Shown: in pieces, positions 6,317 through 13,184 of the stretch
How positions within the stretch are numbered: position 1 is the first letter of the stretch
How the letters are laid out: each line of letters opens with the position of its first letter
Origin: DATGIQ01 sp035295665
Lineage (GTDB): Bacteria; Planctomycetota; Planctomycetia; Gemmatales; Gemmataceae
NCBI GenBank assembly: GCA_035295665.1
Contig: DATGIQ010000291.1
Location: 1 to 14,124 of the forward strand
Direction of reading: 5' to 3'
Length of the DNA: 14,124 nt
Notes under the pieces: model-generated
What the model was told of the DNA's origin: nothing
The model's input: only the letters and a program-made list of their open reading frames with translations
Databases searched by the model: none
Position numbers and translations under genes: made by a program

Positions 6317-9130
6317 ATGCATCGCTGGGAAAGTCTTGTCTGCATCATGGCGGCATTCGGGTTCTTGGTCCCATCTGGATTACGGGCCGCAACTCCGACG
6401 CCGGCCGATTTTCAACCCGATCCCCAGTCCGTTCAGCGCTACGGGCCGGCGTATCGCTATCCACACGCCGGCTGGATCGTTCTGCATATCGAAGGTGAAC
6501 CGTACGAACGTGGCTACCAGCACGGCCGGCTGTTGGCTCCAGAAATCACGGCGTTCCTGCGTTGCTTCGCGACCATGCAGAGCCCGAAAGCACCGACGGA
6601 GGGCTGGAAGAATACGCGCTCCCTCGTCAACGCCCTGTTTGTCCGCCGCTATGAAAAGGAGTATCTCGAGGAGATGCGCGGCATTGCCGACGGTGCTTCG
6701 GCCGCCGGGGCGCGGTTTGACAATCGGCCCATCGACCTGGTCGACGTGGTCGGCCTGAACGTTTGGCCGGAAGTTGATACGCTCGATTCCGCCCTGGAGG
6801 CCCTTCCCACGGGCTTGGAAGGAACACGCTTTCCCCACAGTCAGCCGCGGACCATGCCGGCCCCGAAGCCGATGCGGTGCAGCGCCTTTGCGGCCACTGG
6901 GCCAGCCACAGCGGATGGAAAAATCGTTTTCGGCCATATCACGATGTTCGGGCTTTATCCTTCCACCTTGTACAACGTCTGGCTTGATGTGAAGCCAGCG
7001 AAGGGCCATCGGGTGCTGATGCAGAGCTATCCGGCCGGGATCCAGAGCGGGATGGATTATTACATGAACGACGCCGGGCTGCTGGTCGCGGAAACGACCA
7101 TCGCCCAGACCCTCTTCGATATCAGGGGAATGAGCGTCGCTTCGCGCATTCGGCACGCCCTTCAGTATGCCGATAGCATCGACCAGGCTGTGGACATCCT
7201 CAAGGCTGGAAACAATGGCCTCTACACCAACGAATGGCTTCTGGCGGATATCAAGACGAATGAAATCGCCATGTTTGAGCTGGGCACCGCAAAAAGCAAG
7301 CTTTACCGAAGCAGCAAACACGAATGGTTCGGCGGCACGGAAGGTTTCTACTGGGGCTGCAACAACACCAAGGATCGACAGGTCCGTCTGGAAACGATTC
7401 CCGGGGTCCAGGGCAAGCCAGCCAACATGGTCTTCTGCCCTTCGGATCGGGACAAGACCTGGCTGCGGCTCTTCCACGAGTACCGGGGCAAGATTGACGT
7501 CCAGTTCGGCAAGCTTGCTTTCACCACCCCGCCACTGGCCGCATATCACTCGGTTGATGCGAAATTCACCACGACCGATTTAGCCAAGGATCTCAAGACC
7601 TGGGCATTATTTGGACCACCGCTGGGGAGGACCTGGCAGCCGAGCTCCGAGGAACTGAAACGGTTCCCCGAAATTCGGCCGCTCGTCAGCAATCCGTGGA
7701 CCATCCTCGGTCCAGTGCAGCCAGACAAAGCGCTCGGCCCGGTGGCGGTCGACTTGACGGAACGGTTGGATTCGCCGGCACAGTCCGCGGCTCATCAGGA
7801 AGAGGATCGGCCCTTGGCCACGGTGCCTGCCTGGCACGGCACCCTGCTCCCCAAGACCGACGCGGATATCTGGTTGGCCACGGCATTTGCCCAGTACGAA
7901 CGGATCGTCGCCGACGAGCACGCTCTCCAGGCCCGCCATGAAGCCGACGGCGAGACCAATGCTGGCCTCACCTCCCACGATCGGGAACGGCTGGCGGCCC
8001 AGCTTTTTGCGCACCGCAGCAATTACCTTGCCGGCGCTCGCACCGGGGAAGAAAAGCCATTGGCCAAGACGCATCCGGCGTTGACTCAGAGCGACTGGTA
8101 TGCCGTTGCGTCGGGAAAGGGTGTGCTGGTCCTACATGAGCTACGCCGGATATTGGGCGCCCCGGCATTTGAAGAAGCAATGGATTCGTTTGGGAGGGAC
8201 AATGCTGGGAAAGAAGTTACGTCCGCGCAGTTTCAAGCCCACCTGGAAAAAACCACGCGCAAATCCTTGGCGCCTTTCTTTGAGTATTGGTTACATCAAT
8301 CGGGTTTGCCCGTCATCCGCTTGGGGAAAGTAACCGCTACCAAAAACGGCGATGGATATCAGATAGAAGGTGAACTTCTCCGCGATAGCCCGGTATCTCC
8401 CGACTGCATCCAACTAACGCTGGTTACGAGTAAGGGAGAGGAAAGCTGGATGCTCGCCTTGGAATCCTCGAAAACGCAGTTCACATTCACCACTGCGGGT
8501 CGCCCGCAACGATTGCTTGTCGACCGGTATGGCAATACCGCCAAACAAGCCGGCGGCGTCTTTTCTGTCCTTTCGTTCTATGCGGATCTGGAGCACAGCT
8601 TGATCGTTTATGGAACCGGCAACGAGGTCGCGGCCAACCGAGAAGCTGCCGAGGCACTCCAACGGGGGATCATTGAACGCCATTCCAATTTCACGGTGCC
8701 TATCAAAACCGATCGGGACGTTACCGCCGCGGATCTCCAGTCGCATCACCTCTTGCTGATCGGCCGACCCGATACCAATGCCCTGGTTGAGCGCTTTCGC
8801 AAAGCCCTGCCGGTCGGTTTCGGTCACGGCTCCTTCACGGTCGGGCACGAAACCTATGCCCACGCCGGCAGTGCCGTGATCGCGGCGGGCGTGAATCCGC
8901 GCAATTCGCGATATTCGCTGGTCGTGTTCGCTGGGCTGAGCGCCGACTCGACGTATCACGCACCGGCCGCACTTCTGAAAGGCAACCAAGCTGCGGCCGA
9001 AGTCCTGGTGTTGCCCAATCACGAGAAGCCACGTTCCCTGGTCGTGCCGGCCGCCGAGCTGGTGAAGGAGTTTGAGGAACCGACGATGCCGGCCACCCAG
9101 AAGGCAGCAAGTTCCTCGCTTGAGAAATAA
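6317..9130 (+). CDS. Secreted C45-type acyltransferase/hydrolase fused to an M1-peptidase-like tail
   Basis: 937-residue exported protein; the signal peptide is about residues 1-24. Residues about 45-400 resemble the C45 autoproteolytic Ntn-hydrolase family (acyl-CoA:6-APA acyltransferase-like). They show EPYERGYQHGRLLAPEI (61-77), the likely nucleophile C188 in MRCSAFAATG, then TADGKIVFGH and YYMNDAGLLVAETT. Known members self-cleave before the Cys and act on amide bonds. Residues about 590-665 resemble the C-terminal part of an M1 aminopeptidase catalytic region (ASGKGVLVLHELRRILG, then FFEYWLHQSGLP), but no HExxH occurs anywhere. Residues about 745-920 match a C-terminal domain I recall from other secreted bacterial hydrolases (LIVYGT, LLLIGRP, GVNPRNSRYSLVVFAG). 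AGAGGA (6304-6309) supports the start. Substrate unknown; a peptide or lipid amide is plausible. It is far longer than a lone C45 enzyme (about 350-400). Confidence 0.87.
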   Translation: MHRWESLVCIMAAFGFLVPSGLRAATPTPADFQPDPQSVQRYGPAYRYPHAGWIVLHIEGEPYERGYQHGRLLAPEITAFLRCFATMQSPKAPTEGWKNTRSLVNALFVRRYEKEYLEEMRGIADGASAAGARFDNRPIDLVDVVGLNVWPEVDTLDSALEALPTGLEGTRFPHSQPRTMPAPKPMRCSAFAATGPATADGKIVFGHITMFGLYPSTLYNVWLDVKPAKGHRVLMQSYPAGIQSGMDYYMNDAGLLVAETTIAQTLFDIRGMSVASRIRHALQYADSIDQAVDILKAGNNGLYTNEWLLADIKTNEIAMFELGTAKSKLYRSSKHEWFGGTEGFYWGCNNTKDRQVRLETIPGVQGKPANMVFCPSDRDKTWLRLFHEYRGKIDVQFGKLAFTTPPLAAYHSVDAKFTTTDLAKDLKTWALFGPPLGRTWQPSSEELKRFPEIRPLVSNPWTILGPVQPDKALGPVAVDLTERLDSPAQSAAHQEEDRPLATVPAWHGTLLPKTDADIWLATAFAQYERIVADEHALQARHEADGETNAGLTSHDRERLAAQLFAHRSNYLAGARTGEEKPLAKTHPALTQSDWYAVASGKGVLVLHELRRILGAPAFEEAMDSFGRDNAGKEVTSAQFQAHLEKTTRKSLAPFFEYWLHQSGLPVIRLGKVTATKNGDGYQIEGELLRDSPVSPDCIQLTLVTSKGEESWMLALESSKTQFTFTTAGRPQRLLVDRYGNTAKQAGGVFSVLSFYADLEHSLIVYGTGNEVAANREAAEALQRGIIERHSNFTVPIKTDRDVTAADLQSHHLLLIGRPDTNALVERFRKALPVGFGHGSFTVGHETYAHAGSAVIAAGVNPRNSRYSLVVFAGLSADSTYHAPAALLKGNQAAAEVLVLPNHEKPRSLVVPAAELVKEFEEPTMPATQKAASSSLEK

Positions 9131-9152
9131 CGGTATTCAGCGGGAAAATGGG

Positions 9153-9188
9153 GCGAGCTGAGGACACGCTCCAGCGTACTCGGCTCGC
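9153..9188. terminator. Long hairpin between convergent genes, likely bidirectional terminator
   Basis: GCGAGCTGAG (9153-9162) pairs with CTCGGCTCGC (9179-9188), ten pairs including one G-U. Inside it ACGCT (9166-9170) and AGCGT (9173-9177) can pair again. It sits between the stop codons at 9130 (+) and 9195 (-), filling most of the 64-base gap. There is no T-run, so termination is inferred from position and stem strength. Confidence 0.55.
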
Positions 9189-9194
9189 TCTGTC

Positions 9195-10184
9195 CTACGG
9201 CACCTTCAAGTGATCAAAGATTCGCTGTAACAGATTCTCGGAAGTAATGTCCTCCGCCTCGGCCTCATATGTGACGATGATGCGATGGCGGAGGACATCG
9301 TAGCCGATCGATTTTACGTCCTGCGGCACGACATACCCGCGGCCATCCAGAAACGCTTGGGCCTTGGCTGCGCGCGTCAAAAAAATCGTGCCCCGCGGAC
9401 TGGCCCCGTACTGGATATAGGGACCGATATCGAGGCCATGCTCCCCCGGCCGGCGCGTGGCGTGGACTACTTCGACGATGTACCGCTTGATCTTATCGTC
9501 CATGTAGATTTGGTCGATGGCCTTGCGCAGCCGAAAGATGTCGGCCGGCGAGAGAATGGGGGTGATTGTAAGATCGGTCTCGACCGCGGCCATCCGCTCC
9601 AGGATAGCCAGTTCCTCCTCCTTGCTGGGGTACGTGATTCTCAACTTGAGCATGAAACGGTCGACCTGGGCTTCCGGCAACGGATAAGTCCCTTCTTGTT
9701 CGATGGGGTTTTGCGTGGCCAGCACCAGGAAGGGCTGGTCCAGCACATAACTGGTGTCGCCGATTGTGACCTGTTTTTCCTGCATCGCTTCCAGCAGGGC
9801 GCTCTGGACCTTGGCCGGGGCGCGGTTGATTTCGTCGGCCAAGACCAGATTGGCAAAGATTGGACCCTGCTTGATGCTGAATTCACCGGTTCGCGGACTA
9901 TAAATCTGCGTACCGATGACGTCGGCCGGCAAGAGGTCGGGCGTAAATTGGATGCGGCGGAAGGTCAAGCGGAGCCCTTGAGCCAGAGTGCGCACGGCCA
10001 AGGTCTTGGCCAATCCCGGCACCCCTTCCAACAGGATGTGGCCGCCTGTCAACAATCCGACGAGGAGGCGATCCATCATGATCCGCTGGCCGACGATTAC
10101 TTTTTCGAGTTCGCGATAGAGCGGATCAAGCTGTGTGCGCAGCTCTGCGACTTGGCGGTTGATTTCTTGAACGTTGACGGTCAT
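9195..10184 (-). CDS. moxR: MoxR-family AAA+ ATPase
   Basis: 329-residue cytoplasmic AAA+ ATPase of the MoxR group. Members act as chaperone-like motors in maturation of proteins, often with von Willebrand A-domain or DUF58 partners. Walker A is GVPGLAKT (54-61), Walker B LVLADE (113-118) followed by INRAPAKVQSALLEAMQE, and sensor 1 ATQNPIEQEGTYPLPEAQ (156-173, with N159) followed by VDRF. The C-terminal lid with SPRG is present, and the length is normal. The ATG has GGAG (10193-10190) five bases away. The usual DUF58, transglutaminase and VWA genes are absent here: downstream is a convergent gene, upstream a divergent zincin. The family assignment is firm; the client protein is unknown. Confidence 0.95.
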   Translation of the reverse strand: MTVNVQEINRQVAELRTQLDPLYRELEKVIVGQRIMMDRLLVGLLTGGHILLEGVPGLAKTLAVRTLAQGLRLTFRRIQFTPDLLPADVIGTQIYSPRTGEFSIKQGPIFANLVLADEINRAPAKVQSALLEAMQEKQVTIGDTSYVLDQPFLVLATQNPIEQEGTYPLPEAQVDRFMLKLRITYPSKEEELAILERMAAVETDLTITPILSPADIFRLRKAIDQIYMDDKIKRYIVEVVHATRRPGEHGLDIGPYIQYGASPRGTIFLTRAAKAQAFLDGRGYVVPQDVKSIGYDVLRHRIIVTYEAEAEDITSENLLQRIFDHLKVP

Positions 10185-10219
10185 AGGCTCTCCATTGAGG
10201 TGACTGTCTGGTTAGCCTC

Positions 10220-10248
10220 ATCATATTGCAGGGCAGCAGTTTCGTTGA
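10220..10248 (-). promoter_or_regulatory. Weak candidate promoter for moxR
   Basis: On the minus strand TATGAT (10225-10220, 5 of 6) lies 17 bases after TCAACG (10248-10243, 3 of 6). The implied leader is about 28 bases. Its -35 overlaps the plus-strand TTGACA at 10245-10250, so the two divergent promoters would compete if both are real. Confidence 0.3.
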
Positions 10249-10273
10249 CATCATTCGTCCGGGACGGCACGAT
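10245..10273 (+). promoter_or_regulatory. Candidate promoter for the zincin, leaderless geometry
   Basis: A perfect TTGACA (10245-10250) is followed after 17 bases by CACGAT (10268-10273, 3 of 6). The -10 ends six bases before the ATG at 10280, so transcription would begin at or near the start codon. The -10 match is poor, so this is tentative. Confidence 0.3.
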
Positions 10274-10279
10274 GAAATC

Positions 10280-10684
10280 ATGAAACGCATGTCACTGCGC
10301 CAGTTTGGAGAGATCGTCTCCCAGGTCATGGAGACGCTGCCTGAGGAGCTTCGGCCGTACCTCGACAACGTGGTAGTTGATGTGGAGGAAAAGCCCAGCA
10401 ATGCCACGCTCCGGGCTCAGGGTTTCTCCGAGGACGAAATCGCCCAGGGCAAATCGCTGTACGGCTTGTTTGCGCCGATTGCGCTGCCGACTGCCTGGGG
10501 CGGCGATGTGGTGGACGTTCGCGATCTGCCACACCGCATCATCATTTACAAACGGCCGCTCGAAGAGGACTTTCCTACGCGTCGGCAGCTCTTGGAGGAG
10601 ATCCGCAAAACGGTGATTCACGAGGTAGCCCACCATTTTGGGTACACTGACCGCGACCTGGAACGGTGGACCAACGTGTATTAA
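10280..10684 (+). CDS. Minimal zincin-like metallopeptidase-family protein
   Basis: 134-residue cytoplasmic protein of the small zincin family (metallopeptidase family, formerly DUF1025). The metal site is HEVAHHFGYTD (114-124). It has H114, E115 and H118 of HExxH plus GxxD with D124 as possible third ligand, as in HExxHxxGxxD proteases. Family features also seen are the N-terminal MSLRQFGEIVSQVMETLPEEL and RIIIYKRPLEEDF (86-98). Peptidase activity is inferred for the family; no substrate is assigned. I start at the ATG at 10280; a second in-frame ATG is at 10289 and a TTG at 10226. None has a good ribosome site (only GGGACGG at 10261-10267). It diverges from moxR and converges on the antiporter with 13 bases between. 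Confidence 0.88.
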   Translation: MKRMSLRQFGEIVSQVMETLPEELRPYLDNVVVDVEEKPSNATLRAQGFSEDEIAQGKSLYGLFAPIALPTAWGGDVVDVRDLPHRIIIYKRPLEEDFPTRRQLLEEIRKTVIHEVAHHFGYTDRDLERWTNVY

Positions 10685-10697
10685 TGACGGGAGGAAC

Positions 10698-11975
10698 TCA
10701 ATCCGCCCCTCCTTGCTGCTTTCCCTGCCCGACATCCGCCGAGGAAGGAGGCCAGAGACGGAGCAGTTGCAAGGTTGGTCCCGCCATCATGGTCGTCGCC
10801 ATGGCCATCAGCACCATCATGGCGAAGAGCGCGGGGGAGAGAACCTTTAGGTCGAGACCAATATTCAGCACAATCAGTTCCATCAGTCCGCGCGTGTTCA
10901 TCAGGACCCCCAGGCCGGTTGAATCGCTCCAGCTAAGGCCGGAGATACGGGCTGCTACCAGCGTGCCGCTGAACTTACCCGCCGTGGCCACGATGATGAT
11001 CAACCCACACAAAAGCCATTGCTCCAAGCCTGAGACCAGCCCGATCTGGGTGCGCATACCTGTGAAGGCGAAAAAGGCTGGTAGCAGCAGGACGGTAACC
11101 AGGTCTTCAAGCTTCTGCGTAAGCCCCAGCGCAACGGCATGGTCGTGGGGGATGATGGCTCCCAACAGGAAGGCTCCAAAGATCGCATGGATGCCAATCG
11201 CTTCAGTTGCCAAAGCGGAAAGGAGCAGCAGCGCGAAGACCATGGCAACGACGCCAGGGGTTATCTGAACGGGATCCAGCCGGACCAGCAACCCGGTAAT
11301 GGCCGGGCGGACGAACCAGAACATGAAAGCGATATACGCTGCGGTCAGGCCGAGAACGAAAAAAGCAGTGCCCACTCTCGCCTGGGCCACCGCTACCACG
11401 AAGGCCAACAGGCACCACGCCGTTACGTCGCCCATGGCTGCGCAGCCGAGGGCCAGAATCCCCAGGGGTGTCTTCTGAATCCGTCGGTCGGTCAGAATGC
11501 GTGCCAGCACAGGGAATGCGGTGATCGATAACGCAATGCCCACGAACAAGGCAAAGCTGGTGAAGGACACGTCGCCGCCCGCGAATTCCGGGTAGAGCAG
11601 CCAGGCGAGGGCGGTCCCCATCAGAAAGGGGACAACGATGCTGGCGTGCGAAATGACCAACGTGGCTTGGGCCCTCTTGCGCAGCACGCCCAGGTCCAAT
11701 TCCAGGCCAACTAGGAACATGTAGAAGATGACACCAAGTTGGGCCATCACGCCCAGGTAAGGTGCGACGGCCGGCGGCAAGATGAACGAGGCAGCTTCCG
11801 GCCAGACCTGGGTCAGGAACGACGGCCCCAGCAGAATGCCCCCCACGACTTCGCCAATCACCGGCGGCTGGCCCACGTAGCGGAAGAGCAGACCCAGGGA
11901 TCGGCCGAGGACCAGGACGGCCGCCAAGGCCACAAGAACATGCAGCAGCGCGTCGGGCTTGCCTCCCACAGGCAT
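10698..11975 (-). CDS. CPA2-family cation:proton antiporter (KefB/CHX-like membrane domain)
   Basis: 425-residue integral membrane antiporter exchanging K+ or Na+ for H+; ion not assignable from sequence. CPA2 features are PPVIGEVVGGILLGPS (37-52), LGVIFYMFLVGLELDL (80-95), SITAFPVLARIL (150-161), AMGDVTAWCLLA (180-191), IHAIFGAFLLGAIIPHD and VLMNTRGLMELI. The membrane domain fills the protein; there is no TrkA-N or universal-stress domain at the C-terminus. I start at the ATG at 11975. The open frame continues to 12581, but the extra 202 residues are Arg/Ser/Trp-rich, unlike any antiporter N-terminus, and overlap the aldolase start on the other strand. No Shine-Dalgarno precedes 11975; a -10-like TACAAT does. 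An in-frame ATG at 12047 is the alternative. Confidence 0.9.
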   Translation of the reverse strand: MPVGGKPDALLHVLVALAAVLVLGRSLGLLFRYVGQPPVIGEVVGGILLGPSFLTQVWPEAASFILPPAVAPYLGVMAQLGVIFYMFLVGLELDLGVLRKRAQATLVISHASIVVPFLMGTALAWLLYPEFAGGDVSFTSFALFVGIALSITAFPVLARILTDRRIQKTPLGILALGCAAMGDVTAWCLLAFVVAVAQARVGTAFFVLGLTAAYIAFMFWFVRPAITGLLVRLDPVQITPGVVAMVFALLLLSALATEAIGIHAIFGAFLLGAIIPHDHAVALGLTQKLEDLVTVLLLPAFFAFTGMRTQIGLVSGLEQWLLCGLIIIVATAGKFSGTLVAARISGLSWSDSTGLGVLMNTRGLMELIVLNIGLDLKVLSPALFAMMVLMAMATTMMAGPTLQLLRLWPPSSADVGQGKQQGGAD

Positions 11976-11981
11976 ATCATG

Positions 11982-11987
11982 ATTGTA
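11982..11987 (-). promoter_or_regulatory. Candidate -10 box directly before the antiporter ATG
   Basis: On the minus strand TACAAT (11987-11982, 5 of 6) is followed by six bases (CATGAT) and then the ATG at 11975. Transcription would therefore begin at the start codon itself. The -35 position (GCTGCT) is not recognisable. A TG lies two bases, not one, before the box. Confidence 0.35.
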
Positions 11988-12022
11988 CGCAGGCCGAGCG
12001 CAGGAGCAGCCCGCCGGACTTA

Positions 12023-12052
12023 TTGATCCCGCCAGCGGCAATCGCATATAAT
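12023..12052 (+). promoter_or_regulatory. Sigma70-type promoter for the small ORF and aldolase
   Basis: TTGATC (12023-12028, 4 of 6) and a perfect TATAAT (12047-12052) are separated by 18 bases. A start near 12059 would give a 67-base leader to the small ORF at 12126 and about 320 bases to the aldolase. This is one of the better promoter matches in the window and points toward the plus-strand pair. Confidence 0.5.
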
Positions 12053-12125
12053 GGTGGCCATGCCCGTGCGGTTGGAGAGTGGCCCATGGCGGAAGCATTC
12101 CACCCCCCTGGTGAGACGGGCTTGA

Positions 12126-12344
12126 ATGGCTTCCGATGCCGTAGACCTGAGTAGGCTCATGCGCGACCCGGATGCGATCCCGGATTCCCAGCCACAGCGA
12201 GACCCGGAATACCAGGACTTTCATTTCCATGACGACGACGAGGTAGTTCCCGCCGACGATGTCCAGCACCGCCGCAGTCGCCCACCGCTGCCGCGAAAGC
12301 CGAATCGCAGGCCGCCGCCACGCCGTCGCTTCGAAGAGGATTGA
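12126..12344 (+). CDS. Possible small hypothetical protein, acidic then basic
   Basis: 72-residue open frame with no family I recognise. Residues 1-46 are acidic (MASDAVDLSRLMRDPDAIPD, a later HDDDE run, PADDV). Residues 48-69 are basic and Pro/Arg-rich (HRRSRPPLPRKP, then RRPPPRRR), ending FEED. Support for it being real: a promoter-like site just upstream, GGTGAG (12110-12115) about ten bases before the ATG, about 68% GC at third codon positions, and a 37-base gap to the aldolase in the same direction. Against: short, low complexity, and no homolog I can name. If translated it would be soluble. It fills what is otherwise a 400-base divergent intergenic region. Confidence 0.42.
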   Translation: MASDAVDLSRLMRDPDAIPDSQPQRDPEYQDFHFHDDDEVVPADDVQHRRSRPPLPRKPNRRPPPRRRFEED

Positions 12345-12381
12345 AGCGCGGGAGATCCTATTCCAGCAAAGGGAGAAGACA

Positions 12382-13179
12382 ATGCGAGCCAATCCGGTGA
12401 AGCGAGCGCTCCGAGAGGGAAAACCTGCCGTGGGAACTTGGTTATCGCTGGGGAGCATCACCGCTTCACGGTTTCTGGCACGGTCGGGATTCGCGTGGCT
12501 GACCGTGGACATCGAACATAGCCTGGTCGACTGGGAAACGGCCACGCACATGTTCGCCAGCATTGCCGACGCCGGCTGCACGGCCCTGGCACGCGTGCCG
12601 GCAAATCGGCACGATCACATCAAGCGCGTCCTGGATAACGGCGCCCACGGCGTGGTGGTGCCGATGGTGAACAGTCGGGAAGAGGCCACCGCTGCGGTGG
12701 CGGCCATGAAGTTCCCGCCCGTCGGCAACCGCAGTGTCGGCGGCAGTGTGCATGCCTTCAACTTTGAGGCCACGGCCAATGAGTACTATGCCCGCGCCAA
12801 TGACGAGATCCTGGTCGTGCTCCAGTGCGAACACATCAAAGCCGTGGAGGATGCCGATGCGATCTTTTCTGTGCCCGGCATCGACGCCATCTTCGTGGGA
12901 CCGAATGATTTGGCTGCCAGCATGCGCAGCAAAGATGGCCGGCCCCCGAGCGCCGACGAAACCAGCCGGGCCATGAAGCACATTTTGGAGACTTGCCGCA
13001 AACACAAAGTCGCACCCGGGCTGCACTGCACCAGCGCCGAAGAAGTGCTGCACCGGATCGATGAAGGTTGGCAGTTCCTTGCGATTGGCAGTGAGCTAAA
13101 GATGATGCTGGATGGAATCAACACCGTGGTTCAGAAACTGGGCATTGGCGAAATGAAGAAGGAACTGGCCAAGTATTGA
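12382..13179 (+). CDS. HpcH/HpaI-family class II aldolase
   Basis: 265-residue cytoplasmic metal-dependent aldolase. Family members (HpaI, GarL, RhmA) reversibly split 2-keto-3-deoxy or 4-hydroxy-2-oxo acids to pyruvate plus an aldehyde. Landmarks are FAWLTVDIEHSLVDWE (37-52) with D43 and H46, ALARVP with R71, NGAHGVVVPMVNSREEA (86-102), the metal ligand E150 in VLQCEH, and FVGPNDLAASM with D176. The E150-D176 spacing equals that I recall for E. coli HpaI (E149, D175; catalytic H45, R70). The usual QIE is QCE here. The ATG at 12382 has AGGGAG six bases upstream; the frame extends to 12259, but that extension is Arg-rich and has no ribosome site. Specificity is unknown and no pathway partner is nearby. 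Confidence 0.93.
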   Translation: MRANPVKRALREGKPAVGTWLSLGSITASRFLARSGFAWLTVDIEHSLVDWETATHMFASIADAGCTALARVPANRHDHIKRVLDNGAHGVVVPMVNSREEATAAVAAMKFPPVGNRSVGGSVHAFNFEATANEYYARANDEILVVLQCEHIKAVEDADAIFSVPGIDAIFVGPNDLAASMRSKDGRPPSADETSRAMKHILETCRKHKVAPGLHCTSAEEVLHRIDEGWQFLAIGSELKMMLDGINTVVQKLGIGEMKKELAKY

Positions 13180-13184
13180 TCGGA

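Noticed and set aside
6380..7549. 389-residue minus-strand open frame
   Set aside because: Antisense to the C45 domain of the fusion gene. Long antisense frames arise here from the GC-rich third positions.
9285..10283. 332-residue plus-strand open frame
   Set aside because: Antisense to moxR, which carries complete Walker A and B motifs; also runs into the zincin start.
12059..12125. Possible riboswitch or attenuator in the leader before the small ORF
   Set aside because: Only a weak GTGG/CCAC pairing is visible and no known aptamer core.
11976..12581. 202-residue N-terminal extension of the antiporter frame
   Set aside because: Arg/Ser/Trp-rich, unlike an antiporter N-terminus, overlaps the well-supported aldolase start and the promoter at 12023-12052.
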